Below are positions 1 through 10,261 of a stretch of DNA of 64,000 nucleotides, piece by piece. Under the pieces are notes generated by a model that saw nothing but the letters and a program-made list of their open reading frames with translations, had not been told where the DNA came from and made no database searches. The stretch is taken from contig LR746279.1 of assembly GCA_902729315.2 (NCBI GenBank), forward strand, positions 1,130,001 to 1,194,000, read 5' to 3'. This DNA comes from Spirodela intermedia (lineage: Eukaryota; Streptophyta; Magnoliopsida; Alismatales; Araceae). The stretch's first letter is position 1. The number at the start of each line of letters is the position of its first letter. A program made the position numbers and the translations under genes.

Positions 1-340
1 TTTTCTAAGTGGTGATGAGGTTCCTCTAAAGGCAATCCATGAAAATTAGGGAGCATTTGAAAAATTCCTGGATTTATTTCGAATTTAATAGTGGGTGCTA
101 ATGGGACTCTAATATTGGATGCTCTTTGAAATGAATCAGGGATATAATGATTTTTCATGGCCATAGGATTGTTCTCAATTTTTCTTTTTACTTCTTTCAA
201 GATCCATCAAAATTAATTTTTCTTTCGGATTTTTATTTTTGACTGAAATAATGAAAGGATTTTCTAGCCTTGGATGCAAAGATCTTCTACCATGCATAAA
301 AATCAATAAATTCGAGGGAAAAATTTAGTAATTGTTACCC
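1..340 (-). pseudogene. Athila-type gag, 5' part, cut by window edge
   Basis: Read on the minus strand this is the start of a gag-like frame (a HGRRSLHPRLEN-type beginning, then a YIPDSFQRASNIRVPL segment). The same segment recurs at 13683-14009 (minus) and 48440-48871 (plus), which identifies it as the conserved N-terminal gag region of this retrotransposon family. It lies just downstream, in minus sense, of the primer-binding site and the LTR at 509-2133, as expected for gag. The rest of the element is beyond the left edge. Frame breaks are present, so it is probably dead. Confidence 0.75.
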
Positions 341-487
341 TCCTTCAGTATGCTCCAGTCCTTGCCTTGCTTCTTTTTGTTACCTTTTTCTAAAAAAAAA
401 CATCAAAAAGAAAATAAAACAAGAGTTAAATTTTTTTGTGTACTCTAAGAGAAAAATAGAAAAATACTAAATATTATGCAATACATC

Positions 488-503
488 TCTGGCAATGGCG
501 CCA
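488..503 (-). promoter_or_regulatory. Primer-binding site, tRNA-Asp type
   Basis: Immediately inside the LTR end, the minus strand reads TGGCGCCATTGCCAGA. This is the complement of the 3' end of plant tRNA-Asp(GTC), ending GGCAACGGCGCCA, with a few transitions. A tRNA-Asp primer is typical of Athila-type Ty3/gypsy elements. It shows that the LTR at 509-2133 is a 5' LTR of a minus-strand element. Confidence 0.8.
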
Positions 504-508
504 AAATT

Positions 509-2133
509 TGACGTGACTCAGTCGTTGTATAGTATATCACGCAAATTTAAAATTTATAAAACTAGAAAATATGATTTTTCAGATATTTAGAAGTATTTAT
601 GAATAAATATATCAATTATAATTCAATAAAACTTCCAAAAATAGCGGTCATTTTCCAAGTCAATCACAGGGATGTAATATAATATCTGGTAATTATTCCG
701 AATTTTTCTCAATGAATACGATTTTCTATGAATTTTATACTAGGAAATGAAAAGGAAATATATTTAAAATTCACGAAAAAAACGAAATAAGGGTGCGTAC
801 GTCAAGATGATGTCAGCGCCTGGCGAACACAAATCGAGTAGAAATAGAGTTCCGCTTGGCGATTCTTATGTAAGCGATTACAGACGATTTAATTAATCAA
901 ATTAAGATCTGTAAAAGCTGGAAGAATCGTAATTGAACGGAGTATCTTTTGGTAAATTAAAATCACAAAGATTATCACTAAATGAACCATAAAGTAAGTT
1001 GAAAGCAGGAAAACAGAATTCTGGCGTCGCGACGGCGATGCGTCGGCGATGCACCAGAATCCTGAGCGTTCGGGAGGATCGTCGTGCAGTGTCCCCGGCC
1101 TCGAAGGCTCTCCTTGGGCAAAGACGACGTGGACAATCTCTAGATCTTCTCGCGAAGTCTAGAGATCAATGAAGTGGGTCGCCAAGTCATCTCCGGCGGC
1201 TGTCACCTGGTGGAGCGAAAAAATGACGACTTTGCGGCTCTCCGGCGACTGTCATCCGACGGAGAGGAGCTGGATGGAGGTGGGGCGCGTGTCAGGGAGC
1301 TTCATCCTCAGGTCCGCGCAGCAAGAGGAGGCTCTTCATCGCATCTACTATGCTCTCAAGAGGTGGCGACTCGTCTCCCGGCAGATCGTCCTCTTCCCGA
1401 CGATGGCTTGTTCGTCGATCAATCGGAGATGATTTACTCAATGGATTCAAGATCCTTTTATCGCGAATCCTTCAGCAATTTTAGTAACAATGCTCTGTGA
1501 ATCGCGTTGACTAGATTTTTGCCGATGATCTAGCGATTCTGGTTGCTTAATCCCTCACCGGTGACTTGCAGGAAAGTCACGATAATCAGATAAAAATATG
1601 AGTTTTGGCTCTGGGAGGATTCGAACCCGCGCCGGTTGCCCTGCCTCTTCTGAGGAAGGTGACGGGTTTAGTCTCACATCGGTTGTGCGCCGAATTTTCG
1701 GGCGAATATATAGTAATGCTACATTCCTAAGCAAAGTCCCTTTCTCGCACGTGTACGACCACTCCTTGCCCCACAGCCAGCTGGCTATCGGTGATGTGGA
1801 AGGGGAGTGGCGCACACGTGCCCCCATCGGTTCAAGCTACTCGAGCCCCTACTCGCGGCTACTCTCCGACTACGCTTCCGACCCGCTTGCAGGCCCGGCT
1901 GGCCGGCGGGTCCCCTCATTTTGTAATATTTTTATTTTTATTTCTTGTTCTTCATTTATCTCAAAGTAAGACTGTAAAAATCGTATAAAATCACATAATT
2001 ACCCAAAAAATCACATTAATCAACTGAAAACTACTTTTCACACTTTAACACAAATATAAGTCTATTTATCATGAGTTAAGGCTAAAACTATATTATTTAC
2101 TAATTATTAACTCATGATAATGAAGACTTATCA
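509..2133 (-). mobile_element. 5' LTR (1625 bp) of an Athila-type element
   Basis: In minus sense the LTR begins TGATAAGTCTTC at 2133 and ends GTCACGTCA at 509, giving TG...CA ends. It is the best full-length reference for the family in the window. Near its 5' end is a perfect 14-bp inverted repeat (2066-2079 and 2107-2120, spacer 27 bp). Further in is a TATATATTCG candidate TATA box (about 1705-1714) and an 11-bp Pol III B-box-like sequence (1617-1627). The GC-rich inner part makes short spurious open frames on both strands; none is a gene. Confidence 0.9.
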
Positions 2134-2319
2134 ATGACTATACCTGTGTGAGTTGGGTATACCTTATACGCGACCACTCTAAGGTCGTCACTCAATATTT
2201 CACTATGCTCGAAATTCTTCGTATTGACAACACCCTCGAGTCTTCTCTCTAGACCTTCTATGCCGATCGTGGTATTATTGATTAGACCACCTATCATTAT
2301 ACCTCACAACAAAATAGTG

Positions 2320-4290
2320 TCATTGGACATAAACATCGTCACCTCCTTGACATCACTTGTACCCTACTTCTTGAGATGAATGTCTCACACTATCGGTGGA
2401 CCAACGCCCTCATGATGATTAGTTACCTCTAGAATCGGTTTCCCTCTGCCCATCTAGGCAAGGTCATTCCCCTTTCAGGCCTCCTATTTATCTCACCCCT
2501 ATTTTTCTTTCTCCTCAAGTCTTTGAATGCACTACCTTAATCAAGGATCACTCTCTTTCCTTATCCAAACTAGTCTCTCGTACTCTCAAAAAGGTCTTTC
2601 TTAGCTACTCCTGAATGTAGAAGGGCTATCTAGTTTATTTTTCTAACACTTGTCGCTATGTTACGTCAGCTGACATCACCTTCCATGAGGAGTCTGCCTT
2701 CTTCTCCTCTACCTTCCCTCCTCCTTCTTGAGCTGCCACTTGTCCTCCACCTAGCTTTTTCCCCTTGATGGTCCTTGTAGATTCGTCTTCTTTGAATCCC
2801 TCTTGTCCATCCTCTCCACCATCACCTCCTCCTCCTAGCTCCCCATCTTCCACCTACCTCCTCCACTTCGAATGTAGATCCGTCGTCCCCCTCCTCCACC
2901 AAGCCGCCTATGCCTCCCACTAACGTCCCCAATGCTCCTCAAGATAATCTTCATCTTTCCATTGCCATGTGCATAGGTACATGTGCTTGCTTGTACCCTA
3001 CACCCTATCTCTCATATCATTTCCTAGATCACCTTTCCCCCTCCTTTTGTACCTTTGCCCTTTCTGTGGCCTCCGAGTTGATTCTCCACTCACATGTTGA
3101 GGCGACATAGGTACCTGAGTGAAAGGTGACCATGGACTTGGAAGTAGATGTCTTAGTATCTTGAGGGACTTCGAAACTAGTTCTTTATTCGGCGAACGTC
3201 AATATCATCACGTATAAATGGGTGTTCACACTCAAATACCATCTAGATGACACTATTATATGTCACAAGACTCATTTGGTTGTTTGTGACTTCACCTAGG
3301 CATATGGCATCGACTATACTAAGATGTTCTCCCCTATCATCTGACTCGCTTCTATCTTAGTGTTCCTTTCTCTCATCATAAATCAAGCATAGTCTCTCCA
3401 CTAGTTACATATTTTTAACACATTTCTCTATAGTGATCTCGAGGAGCAGGTCAAAGAGAATCACTAAGGTGTGTTTCTTGCAAAAGGTGATTTACAAGCT
3501 CAAGTAGAGTCCACACACTTGATTCGCCAAGTTCAATAGTCTTCTCACCACATTTGACTTCTCGTCATGCATTGTGGATCTTACTATGCTCAAATTTAGG
3601 GTGGCCTAGTTATTCTTACGATCTACGTCAGCGACATTCTTGTGACTAAGAGTGATGAGGCTAGCATTTATTCTACTAAAGCTTATTTGTAGTAGTACCT
3701 CAACATTTGTGACTTGGGGACTCTAAGATATTTTCTTGAGATTGAGTTTGCATACTAGGATAAAAAGCTCATCATGACCCAATAAAAGTATATCCTTAAC
3801 ATGTTTTAGGAGACTTGACTCCTTGGGTGCAAGTCATAGATTTCTCCTATAAAAGTTCATTTGCAGTTCTAGGACACTTCATCTTCACTCCTTGAGGATG
3901 GTAATCGGTACAAGCGATTATTGGGCAAGCTAGTGTATATCTCACCATCACTCATTCCAACATCGTGTATACAATTAGTATTCTGAGTTAATTCATGCAG
4001 GAACCACGATGAGTTCATTAGAAGGGAGCTCTACATGTTCTAACATGCATCAAGTGAGCCTCAATGAAATGACTCATCTATCAGCGACATGGTCATCTCA
4101 ATGTTGAAGCCTATTTTGATGCTGCGTATGCAGGTGACAAGGGCGAACGGAAGTCTACTATGGGTTACTACACATATGTTGCAGATAACCTCATCACATG
4201 GCGATCTCAGAAATAAAGAGTGGTGTCATGCTCTAGCATAGAGTTTGAATATTGATAGGAATCAACATCACTTTGAGGACAAGGTGAAAC
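2320..4290 (+). pseudogene. Ty1/copia pol remnant (integrase to RNase H)
   Basis: Broken frames on the plus strand follow copia pol in order. Integrase comes first: LLEMNVSHYRWT-like, then KGY and TSADITFHEES around 2610-2700. RT follows from about 3200 (KWVFTLKYHLDD, then AYGIDYTKMFSPI) with the YVSDILVT equivalent of YVDD near 3625 and LRYFLEIEF near 3725. RNase H lies near 4100-4260 (YAGDKGERKSTMGYYTYVADN). Many in-frame stops and shifts make it inactive. No LTR or primer site of its own is visible; its left side is cut by the Athila-type LTR. Confidence 0.85.
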
Positions 4291-4440
4291 TCATTATGGG
4301 GAGAATTATTAAGCCTCTATGCACTCATTTTAGAAGGAAGAAGACCTAAGTTCAACTAGGGAATAACTGAAGGTGAGATTATAGGGGACTCCTAATAGAC
4401 TAAAGGAATAATAAGAGCTTCACAAACAATGCACATGGGC
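4285..4440. repeat. Dispersed block shared with 19816-19970
   Basis: The stretch from gtgaaactcat to the segment around aggaataataagagcttcac matches 19816-19970 closely. In both places it separates a retroelement remnant from a methyltransferase pseudogene. It therefore probably travelled with the pseudogene during duplication. No coding potential is seen. Confidence 0.65.
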
Positions 4441-4518
4441 TACCTCAGAATAAAGAAGGGCATACATAAAGGAAAGGAGGAGAAAGAATGCACCTTTGGA
4501 GAAAGTGATTCATCAAGC

Positions 4519-4950
4519 ATGTACTTATTATTATCTTAGATCTAAGGCAATTGAATTTGATTTTCTTTGATCTCTCCCCTCTCTTCTTCTATCTTACCCA
4601 CTTCAGATGGGCAGATGACTGCAGCCTCCGCCCCTAGCAGAAGTGAATCAGAAGCCCCCAATTGGTGGAGATGCTTTGTAGGTCCTAATCTTCTGGTTGG
4701 CAGCCTGAATGTGAGCGGACAGAGGCTAGAACCGTCGCATAGGAGGCCATCGCCACTTCGCTGCCTCTTCCTTCTCAAGTTCCTCCAATCTTCTAGAGAT
4801 TCAGAAGCTCCCATGTACCTTAATGCTTCCCCATAGACATGAAGTTCTGAGCTTCACATCGCTCAGAACTGTAGTCTACATAAGTAGGCATTCATTTGTA
4901 CGGTTTGAACTTTTTCTCTTAACAAGAGGCAAGCAGAGTCGTTCATCATA
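4519..4950 (-). pseudogene. Methyltransferase exon 1 fragment (copy 6) with upstream DNA
   Basis: On the minus strand, from an ATG near 4759, the sequence aligns with exon 1 of the intact methyltransferase at 40947-41126. It has a MAS-AT-LAS-RSHS beginning, then a stop, a frameshift and a decayed RRLHSP region. Sequence above 4830 matches the DNA upstream of that exon (atcgctcagaac, then a ttctcttaacaagaggc motif). On the 3' side, 4519-4610 matches 23190-23270 next to copy 4, so intron-like sequence has been joined directly to exon 1. Dead copy. Confidence 0.75.
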
Positions 4951-5490
4951 ATTAGTTAATTAGAGGCCTAAAATTCAGTTTATAAAACTTATTGGGCTTG
5001 TGGGCCTATTTATGTGGGCTGACCCAATAATGGGATGACGATTGGGCTTGTCGACAGGTTCTATGGTCCAGCCCAATAATGGGATGTTTGGGGCCAGTCC
5101 GGGCCTCGGAAAAGCGGTCCACTGAGATTAAGAGTATTTCAGCTGTTCCGCTGGAACAGTTTTGGATTAACGAGGATCTGTCCGTTGACTCGCTGTTTTC
5201 TTCCCCGACGACTACCATAAATGCTACGACTTTACCAATGACTCCCGTCGCTGGCTCGCAACAAAGGAGCCATTGATCCCCGAATCGTGGATTATGGTCC
5301 CTTCTCTCTCTCGCTCTCTCTCTGTGTATATATGTGTATGCATGCCTTCATCTATGCATCTCTCTACAATTAAGCCACGAAGGGTCAAGAAAAACCAAAA
5401 AAGTGTATAGTTTATGCAGTTATCCTTCAGCCGGATCGTGGCTTTAGGCTGACCTGGGAATTCTCTCTCTCTCTCTCTCTCTCTCCCTCC
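4950..5490. repeat. Upstream part of a duplication shared with about 21975-22385
   Basis: Blocks such as gaacagttttggatta, then cgttgactcgc, then cttcatctatg, aaaaaagtgtatagttta and gtggctttagg occur in the same order at 22060-22385. Both stretches lie upstream of methyltransferase exon 1 copies, so the duplication covered at least 0.6 kb of 5' flank. It ends at a CT repeat (5462-5486). No gene is seen. Confidence 0.7.
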
Positions 5491-5499
5491 CTCCATCTA

Positions 5500-5751
5500 G
5501 CTGGCTAGCTCCGAAAGCATGCACGTTGACAACCTCTCTCTGCCGTGTTTAATGAGAGGTTCACTGTCCACGACACTGGAGCTATCATCCCGAAGATATC
5601 TTCGCCGCCCCCCACCCCGGTCCCCACCGTCGATCTTGCCGGCCGACCGCCGCACGTGCCGCTTCAGCGGCGAACATGTGAGTCGACAAGGACCACCCAT
5701 TCAATTACCCCGACTTCGTAGTCTCCTCCTCCTGAAGCCCCCCACCAGGTG

Positions 5752-5811
<60 letters not shown>

Positions 5812-5943
5812 TCAGTGTTCATCATTTATTGGTCTCAGACATATTTAAAGCTCTCTCAGCTCACTGAGGAAGGAGATGGCTCTATTCATAATGGGTAAGT
5901 TATGCACAGGGAGGTGCACCATTTTCTGTGATGAACTCCATCT

Positions 5944-6015
<72 letters not shown>
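5500..6015. repeat. GC-rich stretch plus two long CT microsatellites
   Basis: 5500-5740 is GC-rich and open in some frames on both strands, but no protein family is recognisable. Two CT tracts follow, at about 5756-5803 and 5942-6008. Open frames that run through these tracts as Ser-Leu repeats are not believable genes. The stretch lies downstream of the peptide gene at 6080-7005 and may include its 3' UTR. Confidence 0.6.
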
Positions 6016-6016
<1 letters not shown>

Positions 6017-6079
6017 CATCTGTATTCTCTGTCTGCGATCGTTTATAGACCGTTTTCGGCGGTACTCTGCTCGCAGAGA

Positions 6080-6755
6080 TCAGTTGTGAATCGGGGGTTT
6101 CCTCGTAGCCGGAGAATAGTCCATCCCTTCTATGTCCATGACGCCGGGGTCCATCTCCTCGGCCGGCGGGTCGTGCTCGGCGACGACAGGGACGGCGGCG
6201 ACCTCTTGTACCCGTTGACTTCTGGCACTCTGTGGAAGATAACGAAAATCAACGTGAGGATGAAGACGACTACAGTGCTGGAATAATCGGAACGCCAGTT
6301 TGACTTTAATTGTTCTGACTAAAAGACAAACCTTTCGTGACGCCCGGGTCAGAAGTTTTCTACTGTTTCCTGCGCGATAAGAGGGATAAAGGGAGTACTC
6401 TGAGCAAGTGAGAGAGCGAGGGAGAGAGAGAGAGGGAGAGAGAGAGAGAAATCATGTTTCGGATGATCAGAAGCAATAATATTCATGAAAGTTTTCCCAT
6501 CTACGGTTGAATTCTAACTAAAATTCTAACTCTCCTTCATCATACCTGAATGGAGAGCTGTTCTTCCCACCGGAGCTCTCCCTGCTCTCACACTCCCACT
6601 GTCATCCTGAAACCGACCGAGAATACCTTCAGCTTTCGATCCCCAGAATAGAGTAAAACAAGATGAAGGGTCCCGAAAACAAGAAACCCACCTGCTGGTT
6701 CCTCTCCAAGGCGGACGAAGGCTCTTCTTCCATCCCATTCCCTAGATAGACAGAT

Positions 6756-6810
<55 letters not shown>

Positions 6811-7005
6811 AGGGAGAGAGGGAGGGAGAGAGGGAGAGAGAGTAGACCTTCTTAGTCATCCAGAAATCCACTAATAAACGGCTGTGATGGGAGGAATAGT
6901 GAGGGTTTCCGTCATCGTACCTCTTCCCGCGGCGGTGTCTAGAGGCAGCAGCAACAGCAGCAGCAGCAGCAGCAAGAGGAGCAACGCTGAGACCCGAGCC
7001 CTCAT
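6080..7005 (-). CDS. RGF/GOLVEN/CLEL signalling-peptide precursor, five exons
   Basis: Five minus-strand exons join in phase with GT-AG introns: 6921-7005, 6692-6741, 6546-6606, 6332-6369 and 6080-6229, giving 127 residues. Residues 1-25 form a signal peptide with 13 leucines in a row, six of them encoded by a CTG run. The middle is variable and hydrophilic, with RKLL at 69-72 fitting the RxxL pattern cut by site-1 subtilases. The last 13 residues, DYSPATRKPPIHN, sit exactly before the stop: Asp-Tyr for tyrosine sulfation, a Pro-Pro pair and terminal His-Asn are the hallmarks of mature ROOT MERISTEM GROWTH FACTOR peptides. Known members are secreted, sulfated and bind LRR receptor kinases to control meristem size and gravitropism. 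An in-frame upstream start at 7089 is possible, but 7005 puts the signal peptide first. Which paralogue it is cannot be told. The exon 4 donor (GTTTGT) is the weakest site. Confidence 0.85.
6413..6451. repeat. GA microsatellite in intron 3 of the RGF-like gene
   Basis: An imperfect GA tract lies within intron 3 (6370-6545), reading as CT on the gene strand. It does not touch the splice sites. Confidence 0.85.
6757..6842. repeat. AG microsatellite in intron 1 of the RGF-like gene
   Basis: A tract of about 86 bp, nearly pure AG then interrupted by GGG, fills much of intron 1 (6742-6920). On the gene strand it is a CT-rich tract ending about 16 nt before the acceptor TATCTAG. It could act as an extended polypyrimidine tract and is likely length-variable. 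Confidence 0.85.
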
Positions 7006-7154
7006 TCTGGAGGAGTCCACCGGCGAGAGAGAGGCGACCAAGGAGAAGGAAAGAGTAGATGGCGGGAGCTCCCTCTCAATTTCTTCCACAAATAATACTC
7101 CACCAGGCGGATGTGGGGTATCGAGACAATGTTCTCAATATCCCCTCGTTTCCG

Positions 7155-7163
7155 CTATATATA
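7155..7163 (-). promoter_or_regulatory. Candidate TATA box of the RGF-like gene
   Basis: The minus strand reads TATATATAG about 150 bp upstream of the chosen ATG (7005). That predicts a transcription start near 7125-7130 and a 5' leader of about 120 nt. Further up is a G-box core CACGTG at 7438-7443, a common plant bZIP/bHLH site. Both are inferred from sequence alone. Confidence 0.5.
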
Positions 7164-7169
7164 CCATCA

Positions 7170-7624
7170 TAGAACATATTCTATCATATATCATCATCTC
7201 TCACATTTTTCACTGTTTTACTGTGCCTTCGGGGGCCTCTCCCCCTACTTCGGAAGAGCGAGTAAATGAGATTATGTACTACTATTATGTTGCACCATGC
7301 AGGAAACAGTGGCCGGACGGCGGTTGGGAGGGGTGGGGATGTTGCCGGTTGCTGGCCAGTTGGTCCCCCTGCCGGCCGTTCACATGGATGTCCATGTCTG
7401 GCCTCCGTCGGAAAGCGGCGTGTTGACTTGGGGCGTCCACGTGGTGGCCGGCTGCCCACGCGGCCTGTCTGCGCTTTCTTTGGCAATAAGACATGGTGGG
7501 TGATGACCCTGTCTAGGCTTGACGATGGTTGCTCCCTCGGCGATACCGCCGCCAACCCCTCCCCACCTTCCGGCGGCCACCATTAAATTCCATCTCAAAG
7601 AAATGTGAGATCGACGTCGGAGGA
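7170..7624. other. 5' flank of the RGF-like gene, GC-rich, no gene seen
   Basis: About 450 bp, GC-rich from 7300 to 7590. It is open in several frames on both strands, as expected from composition alone. No recognisable protein, splice pattern or repeat is present. Best read as promoter-proximal DNA, cut on its far side by a retrotransposon LTR piece at 7625. Confidence 0.4.
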
Positions 7625-7737
7625 AGCGGTAGAAAGGGACTCATTGCTTGCAAATGTAATATTACTATATATTCGTCCAAAACTTTGGTGCACAAGTAGT
7701 GTGGGACTAAACCCACATCACACCTTCTCATGAAAGA
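7625..7737 (+). mobile_element. Athila-type LTR fragment (113 bp)
   Basis: gggactcattgcttg, then tatatattcg, then gtgggactaaaccca match the TATA-containing part of the family LTR in plus sense (compare 25325-25405 and 46945-47025). The adjacent element at 7738-14209 is in minus sense, so this piece cannot be its normal 3' LTR. The boundary at 7737/7738 is a rearrangement junction. Confidence 0.8.
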
Positions 7738-9199
7738 CTTGGAATAACAATCTAGACTTCACTTCTTCTATTCACATCTTTATCACTTCTTCATTCATAG
7801 ATATATTTACAACATGCTCCAATTATCAATACTCATCTAAAAATAATATTAATCCTATATTTCTCTTTTCTCATGACTTAATTTTTAAAAGTTTGCATTA
7901 TATTTCTTCTTTTATATATATATATATATATAGTAGATAAGTAACTTTTCCTATAGATAAGTTTTGATAATAAGATTGATGTCTCACACCCTCCATGTGT
8001 GTACTCTTCATTTTTAGGGCTTTCACTTTATCTACTTATTTTACAGTAAATATTTTTCTATACATGATTTTTGACAATGAGAATGATGTCTCACACCCTC
8101 CATGTGTACTCTTTGTTTCTAGATTTTTCACATTACTCTCTCTTTTTTTTTTTGAAATAAGTGATTTCTCCTCACAAGTCCTATAGATCAAGGTGCAAAA
8201 ATTTCTATTAAACTCAAATGATCAATCAAATTTTCACATCAAGTAAATACTATTTATTAAGATCATGAACTGAAAATCTATAAAATCAAATCCATGTTAT
8301 CTATCATGTATCCAAGGAGTCTTCCAACATTTCATGCTACTAAATCATTCTTTTAACTTAATAATAATCTTCTTAGTATCTTTTGGTATCAATCAATCTA
8401 CTTGATTTAATTTTTCGTGCATGCAATATGATGTAAGAAATTTGTAAATTAGATAGTTCTGATAGTTTTGCTTTATGTTTTCAGCTCTATTTTTAGCAAC
8501 AATAAATTTGTCAAAAATAAACCAAAACTATTCTCTTTATGACTATAATTTTGAATTTCAGCAATATATGTCTAGGGCATTGAAATGTGAGAAAGGGTCT
8601 CTAGAATTTTAAATTTTGGGCTTTTTTTTCTCTATTATTTTTGTCAGTCTATTGTTCATGACAGAAAACCAGAAAATAGATATTGTAGTTTTTCCGAATC
8701 TTTTATTTTAGTTGCTATTCTAAGTGAGCATGAAAAAAAATACAAACACATGTTCTTAATTGTCCTACAGCATAAATTAAGAATTAATACTTCACCCCTC
8801 AACTTAAAAATGACATTGTCCTCAATGACACAGAAAAATTAGAACAGAATATGTAGAAAATATAATTCTCAAGTGAAACATACATATATGTAAAATTAAG
8901 TATTAAAAATGTTGTCATAAATGATAAAGCTCAGAAAGACATCACTTTAACCTTGTTTTTAATTTTCCACTTCATCTTACACTCCTCCTCTTGCACTTTT
9001 TTGAAAAAATAAAAATAAAATACAGAAACAAGTATTGTGAAATTTTAAGAAAAATAAAGCTTAAAAAAAACAAAATGAAATAAAGACCATGGGTTACCTC
9101 CCATGCAGCACTAAATTTAATGTCTCTAGCTAGACACATTAATCTTTCTCTTGAATTTGTTTTAATAATAAAATTTCTTTTTCTACAAGGCATTCATGT

Positions 9200-10259
9200 T
9201 TTATGTAATGTTTAAGCCGCTGTCCATTTATCTTAATGTTATGATCACTTTTAGGATCTTTAATCATTACAGCCCTATGATCATGTCTCTTCCACCATAT
9301 AAGGTCTTATCTATTTTGATTTTAATTTTCTTGAGAATAATTTCAACCTAGAATCATATAACCACACTTTTTACCAACATCAATTTTTTTTCTACTAATG
9401 TATTTATAATGAAAAGTTTTTTTTTTGTTATATATTCTATGATTTTCATAAGCTTTATTCCTCAACTCCTCTAGTTCATGTAGCTAAAAAATTCTATGCC
9501 CATCAGCTGATTTTTCATCCATATATAAAATTTTTATAGCCCATAATACTTTATGCTTTATTTCCACAAGAAGATAACATGGCTTTTCAAAAATGAGATA
9601 AAATGGAGACATACCTATGAAATTTTTATAAGCTGTTCTATAAGCCCATAATGCATCTTGTAATTTTGTGGGCCAATCTTTCCTATTTGATCTAATTATT
9701 TTCTCAAAATTCTCTGAATTTTCTTATTCACTACTTCATCTTGCCCATTTATTTGAGGATGATATAGAGTGGCTATTTTATGGTGTACTCTATTATTTTT
9801 CAATAGTTCCCTAAAATGTTTATTTGTAAAATATGTTCCTCCATCACTAATAATCACTCTAAGACATCCAAATTTCGAAAAAATATTTTCCTGCACAAAT
9901 TTCATCACGATTTTATGATCATTAGTTTTAGTAGGAATAGCTTCCACCCACTTAAACATATAATCAACAGCAAGTAAAATATATTCATATTTTTCAACTG
10001 ATAGGAAGAGACCCATGAAATTTATTATCTATACATGAAAAATTTCGACTACTAACATGTTACTCATGGGTATTTCATCTTTTTTGCTCATGTTACCTAT
10101 AGATTGACATGAAATACATGTTCTACTAAATTCTATATAATTTTTAATGATTTTAGGCCAATAAAAACCACACTGAAATTTTTTTCCAGCTATTTTTCGT
10201 CCAAAAAAATGTCCTCCACAGTTAGATGAATGGCACATGTTCTGATATGAATGGAACAT
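9200..10259 (-). pseudogene. Athila-type integrase, broken
   Basis: The minus strand encodes an integrase core with LAVDYMFKWVEAIP, ISDGGTYFTNKHF and an HPQINGQDEVVN segment, carrying the D, D and E positions of the DDE triad. The zinc-binding region upstream (CHSSNCGGHF, CISCQS) is also visible. Compared with 61766-62300, about 0.4 kb between RNase H and the zinc region is deleted here. Several stops interrupt the C-terminal part (9200-9690). Confidence 0.85.
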
Positions 10260-10261
10260 AT

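Noticed and set aside
1169-1969. Open frames of 87-123 codons on both strands in the GC-rich part of the LTR
   Set aside because: They recur in the same place in each LTR copy but with different frames and stops, and have no domain or codon pattern of a protein.
5876-6286. 136-codon plus-strand frame
   Set aside because: Much of it is Ser-Leu repeats from a CT microsatellite, and its 3' part is the complement of the last exon of the RGF-like gene.
6884-7426. 180-codon plus-strand frame
   Set aside because: It is the antisense of the signal-peptide exon (CAG repeats read as Ser) plus composition-driven openness of the upstream GC-rich DNA.
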